In this document: positions 8,763 to 16,022 of the stretch, in pieces
Numbering within the stretch: position 1 is the first letter of the stretch
Layout: the number at the start of each line of letters is the position of its first letter
DNA from: Nonlabens sp. YIK11
GTDB lineage: Bacteria > Bacteroidota > Bacteroidia > Flavobacteriales > Flavobacteriaceae
Assembly (NCBI RefSeq): GCF_001413925.1
Contig: NZ_LBMJ01000001.1
Span: 1,135,001-1,199,000, forward strand
Direction: 5' to 3'
Length of the DNA: 64,000 nt
The notes under the pieces: generated by a model
What the model was told of the DNA's origin: nothing
Database searches by the model: none
Seen by the model: the letters and a program-made list of their open reading frames with translations, nothing else
Translations under genes and position numbers: made by a program

Positions 8763-9785
8763 ATGAAAGTATTGGTGACCGGCGGCTTGGGCTTTATAGG
8801 TTCTCACGTTGTGGTAGAATTACAAGAGCGTGGACATGAAGTGGTGATTGTTGATGACCTGTCAAACAGTTCTATAAAAGTATTGGATCAAATCAAATCC
8901 ATCACGGGAATTCAAACCACTTTTGAAAAGTTGGACCTTCGCGTTAAAGAAGATGTGAAAGAGTTTTTTAAAAAGCATGACGATATTGAAAACGTGATTC
9001 ACTTTGCAGCTTCTAAAGCGGTAGGAGAAAGTGTTGATCACCCATTGAAGTACTATGAAAATAACATCAACGCGTTAGTTTTTGTGCTTCAAAATCTACA
9101 AAGTAGGAATGCCAAATTCATATTCAGCTCCTCTTGTACGGTTTATGGACAGGCAGAAGAATTACCGGTTTCTGAAAACGCACCTGTACAACCTGCCGAA
9201 TCGCCCTATGGCAATACCAAACAAATAGGAGAAGAGATCATTCGGGATCTGTGTAAGGTCACACCTGAATTTAATGCGATTGCTTTGAGATATTTTAATC
9301 CTATAGGTGCTCATGAATCGGCTAAAATTGGTGAATTGCCTTTAGGAACACCACAAAACCTAGTGCCTTTTATCACTCAAACCGCTATAGGATTGAGGGA
9401 TCAATTGTCTGTCTTTGGCGATGATTACCCAACGGCAGATGGAACGGCTATACGCGATTATATTCATGTGGTAGATCTTGCCAAAGCTCACGTTGTTGCG
9501 TTGGAACGACTCAATGATGGCAAGAACCAATCTAACATGGAAACTTTTAATATAGGAACAGGAACTGGTTCCAGTGTGATGGAAGTCGTCAAAACCTTTG
9601 AGCAAGTGACCGGTAAACCACTCAATTACAAAATAGTTGATAGGCGAGCAGGCGATATTACCGCTGCCTATGCACAAACAGATAGGGCTAATAATGTCCT
9701 AGGCTGGAAAGCGCAATCCACATTAAAAGAAGCGTTAGCATCTGCGTGGAAATGGGAACAATACGTTAGAAGTGGTAAGTTTTAG
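8763..9785 (+). CDS. galE: UDP-glucose 4-epimerase
   Basis: This extended short-chain dehydrogenase interconverts UDP-glucose and UDP-galactose with bound NAD+. The nucleotide motif TGGLGFIGSH is at residues 6-15. SSSCTVYG contains the catalytic Ser/Thr region near residue 124, and SPYGNTK gives the Tyr149/Lys153 pair. ALRYFNPIGAH and the C-terminal RAGDITAAYA are typical of GalE. Length, 340 residues, fits. It stands alone between the acyl-CoA dehydrogenase terminator and the convergent GAF gene, and supplies sugar nucleotides for surface polysaccharide. Confidence 0.95.
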   Translation: MKVLVTGGLGFIGSHVVVELQERGHEVVIVDDLSNSSIKVLDQIKSITGIQTTFEKLDLRVKEDVKEFFKKHDDIENVIHFAASKAVGESVDHPLKYYENNINALVFVLQNLQSRNAKFIFSSSCTVYGQAEELPVSENAPVQPAESPYGNTKQIGEEIIRDLCKVTPEFNAIALRYFNPIGAHESAKIGELPLGTPQNLVPFITQTAIGLRDQLSVFGDDYPTADGTAIRDYIHVVDLAKAHVVALERLNDGKNQSNMETFNIGTGTGSSVMEVVKTFEQVTGKPLNYKIVDRRAGDITAAYAQTDRANNVLGWKAQSTLKEALASAWKWEQYVRSGKF

Positions 9786-9898
9786 CTAGTCAATTCCAGC
9801 TCAATAAATATAAAATTGAAGCTTCTCCAAAGCTAAAACGGATGAAATAACCGCAATTCACGGTGCAAATCGAGATTAGTCTATAGTGAGATTCAGAT

Positions 9899-10351
9899 TC
9901 AGAGAATCGTCGCAACCTGCTCGTTAACCCATTCCAGGAATCGCTCGTCGCTCTCATCAAAAGCCGCGACGGTATTACTGTCAATATCAATTTGACCAAT
10001 ATTTTTCCCATTCTTGAATAAAGGAATCACGACCTCGCTTTTAACGTGAATGCTACAAGCGATGTAATTATCCTGCGCATTGACATCGTCTACCACAAAA
10101 TTCTCGTTAGAAACTGCAACCTGACCGCAAATTCCTTTTCCAAAAGGAATTACAGTATGATCTGTTGGTTCGCCGGCCTGGCACCACAGGTGCAATGTAG
10201 GTTCTGTTTCATGCGCCATATAGAAACCTACCCAATTGTAAGTGGGCAAATTTTCCTGCAATAGATCACAGATTTGTTGCATCTTTTCTACAGGTTCATG
10301 GGAACCGTCGATGATTGAGGTGATTTGAGGTTTTAATTCGTTCTTTTCCAT
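9899..10351 (-). CDS. GAF-domain protein, free methionine-(R)-sulfoxide reductase-like
   Basis: This 150-residue single GAF domain resembles the fRMsr (MsrC/YebR) family, which reduces free Met-(R)-SO. Family features are NWVGFYM, PFGKGICGQVA, IACSIHVKSEVVIPL and NIGQIDIDS. Cys75 and Cys99 are 24 residues apart, the same spacing as the Cys94 and Cys118 pair of the E. coli enzyme. The third family cysteine, expected ten residues before Cys75, is not there (His65); Cys57 is the nearest alternative. It may still reduce free methionine sulfoxide with a different resolving cysteine, or have changed role. It is divergent from xrtF across a 74-bp gap with back-to-back promoter boxes. Confidence 0.8.
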   Translation of the reverse strand: MEKNELKPQITSIIDGSHEPVEKMQQICDLLQENLPTYNWVGFYMAHETEPTLHLWCQAGEPTDHTVIPFGKGICGQVAVSNENFVVDDVNAQDNYIACSIHVKSEVVIPLFKNGKNIGQIDIDSNTVAAFDESDERFLEWVNEQVATIL

Positions 10352-10370
10352 GGGGCATTTGTAAGGCTGG

Positions 10371-10378
10371 CAAAATTA
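10371..10378 (-). promoter_or_regulatory. Probable -7 box TAATTTTG of the GAF gene
   Basis: TAATTTTG on the minus strand lies 19 bases upstream of the GAF-gene ATG. No TTG is seen at the usual -33 distance. Confidence 0.4.
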
Positions 10379-10401
10379 AGAGTGAAACAGCCTTAAATAA
10401 C

Positions 10402-10409
10402 TAACTTTG
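10402..10409 (+). promoter_or_regulatory. Probable -7 box TAACTTTG of xrtF
   Basis: TAACTTTG ends 16 bases before the proposed TTG start of xrtF. The -33 half is not evident. With 10371-10378 it makes a divergent promoter pair. Confidence 0.45.
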
Positions 10410-10425
10410 TTATAAATATTGTTGA

Positions 10426-10959
10426 TTGGAACGTCTCAAACCTTATTACCCGGTTTTTAAATTTGTAATCGTCTTTGGCGTGCTGTACATATTGCTATCG
10501 CTTGCCTATTATGGATACCTGCAGCTGGAATATACGGACTACAATTATCCAGATCCTATTACGGCTGCCGTGAGCAGGCAAACACAAACCATTTTGCAAT
10601 GGATGGGTTATGATGCCCAGATCTATAATGCACCAGGCAATCCTTCGGTGATGTTGTTTATTGATGACAAGATCGTTTTTAGGGTGATTGAAGGCTGCAA
10701 TGCGGTAAGTGTGATGTTGTTGTTTGCTGCTTTTGTTATCGCTTTTGCGAAAGCGTACAAAAAAACAATTCTCTTCATATTGATAGGGTTTGTGTTGATC
10801 TACCTGGTCAATCTTGCTAGATTGGTCTCCTTGGCGCTGGTGTACAAGAGGTTGCCAGAATACCAGACCATTGCCCACGATATAGCGTTCCCAGCAATTA
10901 TTTATGGCACCGTGATTTTACTCTGGATCTATTGGATCAGGAAACCTAAAAAAGCATGA
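10426..10959 (+). CDS. xrtF: Exosortase family protein XrtF
   Basis: This 177-residue multi-pass membrane protease/transpeptidase is the Flavobacteriia exosortase. The expected Cys-Arg-His triad is visible: Cys91 in EGCNAVSVMLLF, Arg132 in NLARLVSLAL and His151 in AHDIAFPAIIYG. About five membrane helices surround these sites. The start appears to be TTG at 10426 (MERLKPYYPVFK); I see no better ATG before the first helix. The stop overlaps the start of the next gene by 4 bp. A one-mismatch copy of the dispersed palindrome (10740-10755) encodes AFAKA in a loop after the Cys helix. No sorted substrate with a PEP-CTERM-like tail is visible in this window. Confidence 0.92.
   Translation: MERLKPYYPVFKFVIVFGVLYILLSLAYYGYLQLEYTDYNYPDPITAAVSRQTQTILQWMGYDAQIYNAPGNPSVMLFIDDKIVFRVIEGCNAVSVMLLFAAFVIAFAKAYKKTILFILIGFVLIYLVNLARLVSLALVYKRLPEYQTIAHDIAFPAIIYGTVILLWIYWIRKPKKA
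10740..10755. repeat. Dispersed palindrome, one mismatch, inside xrtF
   Basis: CGCTTTTGCGAAAGCG differs from the consensus by one base (T for C at position 7) and still encodes AFAKA in xrtF. Confidence 0.8.
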
Positions 10960-11426
10960 AATCGATATTGCGCGTTCTAGCTCTGGTAGGCCTTATCCTT
11001 TTGTTGATAAGCATACGGTATTTTCAAGAAGCGGTGTTTTATGATCCCTTAGATGATTATTTCCATGGGGCATTTCAATCCATGTCGTTTCCAGAGATGA
11101 ATTTGAGCTGGTTATTGTTGTCCAATGCGTTGCGCTACCTGTTCAATGGATTGATCTCGCTGGCGATTTTATGGATCTTGTTTAGGTCTTCCAGTTATAT
11201 CAAAGCCAGCTTGTGGGTTTATTTATTTGCATTTGTTTTACTCAACGTTTTATTTGTAGTCGAGTTGCAATTTGATGCATCCTTGTCAAAAATGGCGCTC
11301 TTTTACACGAGAAGATTCTTGATTCATCCATTGCTTTTGTTCGTCCTAATCGCTGGTGGCTATTTTCTAAAAACCAAGAAAACTCATTCTACAACGGGCT
11401 TAAGTGAGCCTGACGATACTTTGTAG
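10956..11426 (+). CDS. Exosortase F system-associated membrane protein
   Basis: This 156-residue protein has about four membrane helices (for example at residues 5-22, 52-72, 86-104 and 127-146) and no catalytic motif I recognise. Its place, overlapping the xrtF stop by 4 bp, and its size match the small membrane protein regularly encoded beside xrtF in Flavobacteriia. Its function is unknown; a role in substrate handling for XrtF is inference. Its end overlaps the convergent exported-protein gene by 38 bp. Confidence 0.82.
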   Translation: MKSILRVLALVGLILLLISIRYFQEAVFYDPLDDYFHGAFQSMSFPEMNLSWLLLSNALRYLFNGLISLAILWILFRSSSYIKASLWVYLFAFVLLNVLFVVELQFDASLSKMALFYTRRFLIHPLLLFVLIAGGYFLKTKKTHSTTGLSEPDDTL

Positions 11427-12165
11427 CTGGTGTATAGAAGTAACCCAAGATCAATTTTCTATCATCGTTCAATTTGCAGGGCTTCCATTTTTTCTTGATT
11501 AGCGCGATGCGCACCTTGTTGTCAACCTCTTCGTTAAATGTTGAAACGACCTCGATTCTATCGATTTTATCATCTTCAGTAAACTTCACACTGTAAAGGC
11601 CAACACGGGAATGTTTTGTGGTGAGTGGTATATTACCTACGGTGTTTCCTATCTGTATATCAGTAATCGCGTCAGAACATCTTGTGGTCACTTCGGCAAG
11701 TTCTTTTTGATAGCGTTTTAATTGACGCAGGATTTTTAGGTGGTTTTGCAAAGAAGCTTGATAATTGACCTCATTATTGCCTAATTTCTTATTTCGATAA
11801 CAAGGCATGGTGTAATGATATTCTCCTTTTTGATTGGCATACAGCAACAACTGATCTCCTTCTTTGAGATAAAGTTTGCATTGATCATTGTTTTTACCGT
11901 TTCCTTTCTTTTGGAAAATGTAGAACTCAAATAGTTCAGATCCTTTAATGATTTCTTGAGTCGAGATGGAAATGACATCAATATCAGCATCTGAAGGATG
12001 TGATTTTTTGCCCAAGACATTTACGACACCTATGAAATCAGTATCCTTAAAGTCATTAAGCAAATCTTTTTGATAGCACACGCAAGATTGCGCGACGGCA
12101 ATTTGTGAGAAGAAAAATAGTAAAGCGAAAGTCTTAAGGGTCAAGACGTTCTGTAATCGGTAAGC
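11389..12165 (-). CDS. Exported protein of unknown function
   Basis: I do not recognise this family. After an N-terminal signal peptide with hydrophobic core FALLFFFSQIAVA, cleavage before QSCVCYQ is likely. The mature part has about five cysteines (including a CVCY pair) and charged, mixed alpha/beta-looking sequence, with VKFTEDDKIDRIEVVSTFNEEVDN near the end resembling a TonB-C-like or small beta domain. The start is uncertain. ATG at 12165 gives 258 residues but overlaps the sulfatase gene by 32 bp; a TTG at 12144 (MTLKTFALLFF) gives a tidier signal peptide and only an 11-bp overlap. It is the last gene of the minus-strand cluster 15152-11389. Confidence 0.65.
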   Translation of the reverse strand, partial: AYRLQNVLTLKTFALLFFFSQIAVAQSCVCYQKDLLNDFKDTDFIGVVNVLGKKSHPSDADIDVISISTQEIIKGSELFEFYIFQKKGNGKNNDQCKLYLKEGDQLLLYANQKGEYHYTMPCYRNKKLGNNEVNYQASLQNHLKILRQLKRYQKELAEVTTRCSDAITDIQIGNTVGNIPLTTKHSRVGLYSVKFTEDDKIDRIEVVSTFNEEVDNKVRIALIKKKWKPCKLNDDRKLILGYFYTPATKYRQAHLSPL

Positions 12166-13600
12166 CATTAGGGTCAAAATATTGATAAACGCCACGCTCA
12201 GAGCCATTTTTAATAAACATGTAGCTGCTGTTGTCTAATTCAGGATCTATTGGTGGTTGCTGCGCAAGATACTGGAATAGGACTGGAAATACAGTTATGG
12301 AGGTCTTGATGTGTGGTCCATATCGATAAAAATCATTTTTGGCTTTAATCGCAAAAAGACTGCCATAAATACTCCTTTTCAAATCGGGATCTTCTATTAC
12401 CGTGTGATAAGGTTCTAATGAATTCTCAAAACCGACGTATCCACCATGATCTGCCGCAATAATGATGATACCATCTGGATCTTTTTCTTCAATGAAATTT
12501 ACAAGGTGGATCAGTTTTTCTGTGACACTTAGCAGTTGCGATTTATAATCTGCTGTATATTTTTCAGAATCTGCAGCGATACCGTTGTTGGGTATGTGGC
12601 CAGGTTCCAAAATCTCCAGAAAAAAGAACTGCGGTCTATCATCGACTGCGTTCATGCGGTCTTTAAAATCCTGCATATAATCTGCATCCAGCCAATAATC
12701 TGGTAACGGCACAGAAAGATCACTCTCTGAAACGTTGACGTAATCATAAGCAACCTCAGGAAAATTAAGCATCAAATAGGAATGCTGTAAGATCAGGTTT
12801 GTGCGGTATCCATTACGTTTTAAAGTTGAGATTACTGGATTATTGCCTACGATCAAATCTCTGGCTCCATACAACTCACTCTCCATATTGCCATTTTCAA
12901 ATAGATGTTGCTGGCCGGTAAATAGTGCCGAGTTGGATGTAAGCGTTGATGGATAATTACTACGATATTCGTGATTAAATGCAAATCCTAAAGCTTCCAT
13001 ACGGCTATAAAAGGCGCTGAGATCCAGATCGTAGAAACTAGATTGAGCCGCCTGTTTATTCACAAAACCATCTGGTTGAATTAAGTAAATATTAGGATGC
13101 TTCTTGAATTCTATATTTTCAAAAACAGTAGTATCGACCCAATCCTCACGATAGACCACGCGCTCTACATAAAAATGCACAAACTGGTAGGCCGCCACAA
13201 CGCACATTAAGGCAAATAAGAGTACTAATTTTTTATAATGTTTGGCAATAAAAAACGAACTTATGATACTGGCTACGATCACCAGTGCCAAACCTTTGTA
13301 ACGCCAGTATCCAAAAACGATAAACGATAGGATGAGCGCAAAATTGATCAAAAGGTAGCACCAGTATAAATGTGGACGCCATCGAGGCAGCCATTTTTTA
13401 AAAATAAAATCAAGGACTAAAATTTCAGCGACTGGCAAGGCGATAAATACCAACACGCACCACATAAGCTGATACCATGAATTCACCAGGGTGAAATTGT
13501 TCGTATACAAGTATAGAATACAATAAATCCCAGGAATGACGGTCACACTCCACCATAGATGACGGTCGCTTTTTAGATATTCCAGCAGGCGCTCTTTCAT
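12134..13600 (-). CDS. Membrane-anchored sulfatase/phosphoglycerol-transferase-fold protein
   Basis: This 488-residue protein has five N-terminal membrane helices (within residues 15-142) and a periplasmic alkaline-phosphatase-superfamily domain. PNIYLIQPDGF supplies a metal-binding aspartate (Asp177) and IIAADHGGYVGF supplies Asp384/His385. The candidate nucleophile region is SNYPSTLTSNSALFTGQ (about residues 214-230), a Thr/Ser-type site without the Cys-x-Pro-x-Arg of true sulfatases. This layout recalls LtaS/OpgB-type phosphoglycerol or phosphoethanolamine transferases. The start overlaps the stop of the methyltransferase fusion by 4 bp, so they act together, possibly in decorating an envelope glycan or lipid. 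The substrate is not known. Confidence 0.85.
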   Translation of the reverse strand: MKERLLEYLKSDRHLWWSVTVIPGIYCILYLYTNNFTLVNSWYQLMWCVLVFIALPVAEILVLDFIFKKWLPRWRPHLYWCYLLINFALILSFIVFGYWRYKGLALVIVASIISSFFIAKHYKKLVLLFALMCVVAAYQFVHFYVERVVYREDWVDTTVFENIEFKKHPNIYLIQPDGFVNKQAAQSSFYDLDLSAFYSRMEALGFAFNHEYRSNYPSTLTSNSALFTGQQHLFENGNMESELYGARDLIVGNNPVISTLKRNGYRTNLILQHSYLMLNFPEVAYDYVNVSESDLSVPLPDYWLDADYMQDFKDRMNAVDDRPQFFFLEILEPGHIPNNGIAADSEKYTADYKSQLLSVTEKLIHLVNFIEEKDPDGIIIIAADHGGYVGFENSLEPYHTVIEDPDLKRSIYGSLFAIKAKNDFYRYGPHIKTSITVFPVLFQYLAQQPPIDPELDNSSYMFIKNGSERGVYQYFDPNGLPITERLDP

Positions 13601-14961
13601 TTGCGGCGCATTAAAAATAAGGTCCTGTGTGTTCCCTCGATTTTTTGTTCCTTGTCAAAATGGTAGTGTTTGGAGTACGCTTTCGCGAAAGCGGACAATC
13701 CATAATTCTCAAACAGGTGACGAGCATCACGTTTGCTATCGAGAATAAACTGGACCCAGCTGTCCTCACGATCTGGAAACTCAATGATGAGGTACTCGCT
13801 TATCTGTGCAAAATATGCGGCACTCATCTCAAAAGGAACATTGCCGGTAAGCGTTATGTGGTGGATAAGCGCCAGCGCCAGGCTCAATTCTGGTTGCAAC
13901 TTGATGATGCGATCTGTAAAACTCTCTCTTTCTTCATTGCCAAAACCAATAGCTGGTGAAGGTTGCATCAAGTCGATGACGAGCGGCAATACTCTGTTGT
14001 GGCTGGATTCTAATTCGGTTTGATAGCAATGATCAATAGCTGCCTGATCGATATCGCTAACGATCACTTGTTCTATGGTTGCGGTAAGTTCTCTTGCAAA
14101 TGTCCCATCGTTGCCACCTAGATCGATGGCGGTTTTTACATTTAACTGGTTACTCCATTGCTGGATCAACTCTTTCTTTTTTTGAAAGGACGTCTGGTCG
14201 TAGTTGGTCTGGTTGTAATAAGAGGTCCATTCTGTTGACTCTGCCAGTGACATTCCTGCAATGTGCATTTCCAGCACTTTCAATATTTTAAGCTGTGATT
14301 CTTTTGAGATTTCAGGCGATTTTGCTGGCGATGAACTTGACTGACCTGAGTCGTTTTTGGCCATCAAGTGGATGTTGGGATAGATTACTGGGTGAAATCG
14401 GGTCTTCCAACTCAGCAGCTTTGCGGTTTCTTTCAAATCAACCCCATTAATCTGATGCGATAGAGTCTTGAGGTATCGGGCACCTCGTTTTTCTGCCAAT
14501 AACAAGACTCCAAAAAAGTGTTGTTCAAACTGCTGTAATGCGCGCCATGGTTCATTTTCCTTGTATCGCTCAATACTCAAGGTGTCTATAAAAACGGGCT
14601 TGCCTTTATGAAAGGTAATGTTGAAGGCACTGGCATCTTTGAGGGAAAAGCCACGTTCCAATAAAAACATCTGTAAACGCAAGGTGAGCTGTGCTGCGTG
14701 TTGGTATTGAGTGAAACACCACTCATAGGGATAATTGATAAAGGGAATTTGTTCTGGTACGAGAATTATCTTTTCCTCATCTCTTGATTCTTCTTGATGC
14801 TGGATCAACCATCCTTTTTTAAACAACTTTTCATAGATACCAGAGTTAACCGCGGCATCATATTCTTCAAAAAATACGGGATTGATCTGGCGTTTGAGAA
14901 CACCACCATCCATGAATACAAAGCCCGACGGATCCCTGTATGAAGCTGGTAGTTGCTTCAT
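13597..14961 (-). CDS. Kinase-like-fold domain fused to SAM methyltransferase
   Basis: This 454-residue cytoplasmic protein appears to have two parts. Residues about 75-200 contain LKDASAFNITFHKGKPVFIDT, which looks like the catalytic and metal-binding loops of protein-kinase-like folds. Residues about 240-454 are a class I methyltransferase with motif I AIDLGGNDGTFARE (278-291) and acidic motif IVSDIDQAAI. The later segment LALALIHHITLTGNVPF resembles motif IV of small-molecule methyltransferases. It follows a small membrane protein by 2 bp and overlaps the sulfatase-fold gene. A perfect palindrome copy (13678-13693) encodes AFAKA near the C-terminus. Acceptor unknown; the kinase resemblance is my reading, not tested. 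Confidence 0.75.
   Translation of the reverse strand: MKQLPASYRDPSGFVFMDGGVLKRQINPVFFEEYDAAVNSGIYEKLFKKGWLIQHQEESRDEEKIILVPEQIPFINYPYEWCFTQYQHAAQLTLRLQMFLLERGFSLKDASAFNITFHKGKPVFIDTLSIERYKENEPWRALQQFEQHFFGVLLLAEKRGARYLKTLSHQINGVDLKETAKLLSWKTRFHPVIYPNIHLMAKNDSGQSSSSPAKSPEISKESQLKILKVLEMHIAGMSLAESTEWTSYYNQTNYDQTSFQKKKELIQQWSNQLNVKTAIDLGGNDGTFARELTATIEQVIVSDIDQAAIDHCYQTELESSHNRVLPLVIDLMQPSPAIGFGNEERESFTDRIIKLQPELSLALALIHHITLTGNVPFEMSAAYFAQISEYLIIEFPDREDSWVQFILDSKRDARHLFENYGLSAFAKAYSKHYHFDKEQKIEGTHRTLFLMRRK
13678..13693. repeat. Dispersed palindrome, perfect copy in methyltransferase gene
   Basis: Read as AFAKA within LSAFAKAYSK near the C-terminus of the fusion protein; the frame is intact. Confidence 0.95.
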
Positions 14962-14963
14962 TG

Positions 14964-15152
14964 TTATTTGGTTTGATCCTTTTTGTAAGCTTTGTCAAAG
15001 GAATCTTCCTTTTCTTTTTTACGTAGTCCCAACCATCCTTTTATAAAATTGATGCAGGTTTTATAGAAAAGTACAAACCCAGCAAATGCTGCAATAGCTG
15101 CTTGCGCAATCATGGCACCTAGTCCTGGATCAAAATAGAGAAGGAAATTCAT
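14964..15152 (-). CDS. Small one-helix membrane protein
   Basis: This 62-residue protein has a hydrophobic stretch at about residues 12-38 (AMIAQAAIAAFAGFVLFYK) and a strongly charged cytoplasmic tail (RKKEKEDSFDKAYKKDQTK). Its start ATG is clear and the methyltransferase fusion begins 2 bp after its stop, so it heads the cluster of four genes. I do not recognise a family. A membrane tether or subunit for the methyltransferase/sulfatase-fold pair is a guess from position. A TATTTTTG box at 15227-15220 on the minus strand could drive it. Confidence 0.7.
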   Translation of the reverse strand: MNFLLYFDPGLGAMIAQAAIAAFAGFVLFYKTCINFIKGWLGLRKKEKEDSFDKAYKKDQTK

Positions 15153-15232
15153 ATAATCATCAATCTGACTGAATTAACAAATGGTTTTGGGACGTTTTGT
15201 ATTTACACCCGAACGTATTCAAAAATACTATA

Positions 15233-15940
15233 TTATGCGTTGATGGTGTTGAGGTTTACGCTTTCGCGAAAGCGATATCCAGATTTTCTAAGTAGATATA
15301 GGTAATAAATGTCCAAAGTAAAGACGATTATCCCTAAAACAAGCATGGCGCGATCCACGCCTCCAAGTCGAGTCACACCAAAAACGCCCAGTAATAGAGT
15401 AAGGCAAAAGGTTCCCAAAAGTTTGCTGTAGGCAATGATGAGATCGTGAGTGAATTTCTTTTTCATTTTCAAGAAGTTCGTGATAAATAGAATGGACATA
15501 ATGATGTTTATACCTAGACCTACATAATTGGCTCCAATTTTTGGCGTGTAAACCACAGCGCCTATGTGATTGATGATGAGTCCAGTTAGAAACAATCCTA
15601 CCACAATCCATATGAAGTAGGGTTTTCTCTGGGAAGATTTGCGTCCATAGGTATAGAAAGTGTAAACAATCAATAGATCCAATATAAACCAGATCGCATT
15701 GATATAATTGAGAAAATAAGATCCTACAATCATGAACCCACGTACGGTGTTATACAATTCCCAGCCTACATTAAGAAATAAGGCGACAAACGGTATGCAA
15801 TAGGTCTTTGATGAAAAACCTATCCGTATAGCTTGAAGGTAGGCAATAACCCAAAATAAGCCGCCAGAAATAACTAGGGCAGATTTAATGTAATAAAGGG
15901 TATCTCGATCGAAAAATGATAAAAACTCCATGATTTGCAT
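15233..15940 (-). CDS. Seven-helix membrane protein, possibly terpene-cyclase-like
   Basis: This 235-residue protein has about seven membrane helices and no soluble domain. Two polar motifs lie inside the helices: LNVGWELYN (near residues 57-65) and NAIWFILDLLIVY (near residues 81-93). Fungal and bacterial Pyr4/PaxB-type membrane terpene cyclases have a W-E pair and a W-x-x-x-D in similar positions and the same size, so that family is a possible match; I hold this loosely. A perfect palindrome copy (15259-15274) near the end encodes RFRES. The gene precedes the small-membrane-protein cluster and may or may not be part of it. Confidence 0.6.
   Translation of the reverse strand: MQIMEFLSFFDRDTLYYIKSALVISGGLFWVIAYLQAIRIGFSSKTYCIPFVALFLNVGWELYNTVRGFMIVGSYFLNYINAIWFILDLLIVYTFYTYGRKSSQRKPYFIWIVVGLFLTGLIINHIGAVVYTPKIGANYVGLGINIIMSILFITNFLKMKKKFTHDLIIAYSKLLGTFCLTLLLGVFGVTRLGGVDRAMLVLGIIVFTLDIYYLYLLRKSGYRFRESVNLNTINA
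15259..15274. repeat. Dispersed palindrome, perfect copy near end of membrane-protein gene
   Basis: Read here in the RFRES frame (GYRFRESVNL), a different frame from the copies in anmK and the methyltransferase gene. Confidence 0.95.
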
Positions 15941-15968
15941 AGTTAAGAATTCTCCACCAATCAGGCAT

Positions 15969-15999
15969 AAAAAAACTGCCTCTTGAAAAAGAGGCAGTT
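15969..15999 (-). terminator. Terminator of metalloprotease gene
   Basis: On the minus strand AACTGCCTCTT pairs with AAGAGGCAGTT across a four-base loop and is followed by a run of T. It lies 23 bases after the metalloprotease stop codon. Confidence 0.85.
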
Positions 16000-16022
16000 C
16001 TGAATATTAAAACAATCGTTAC

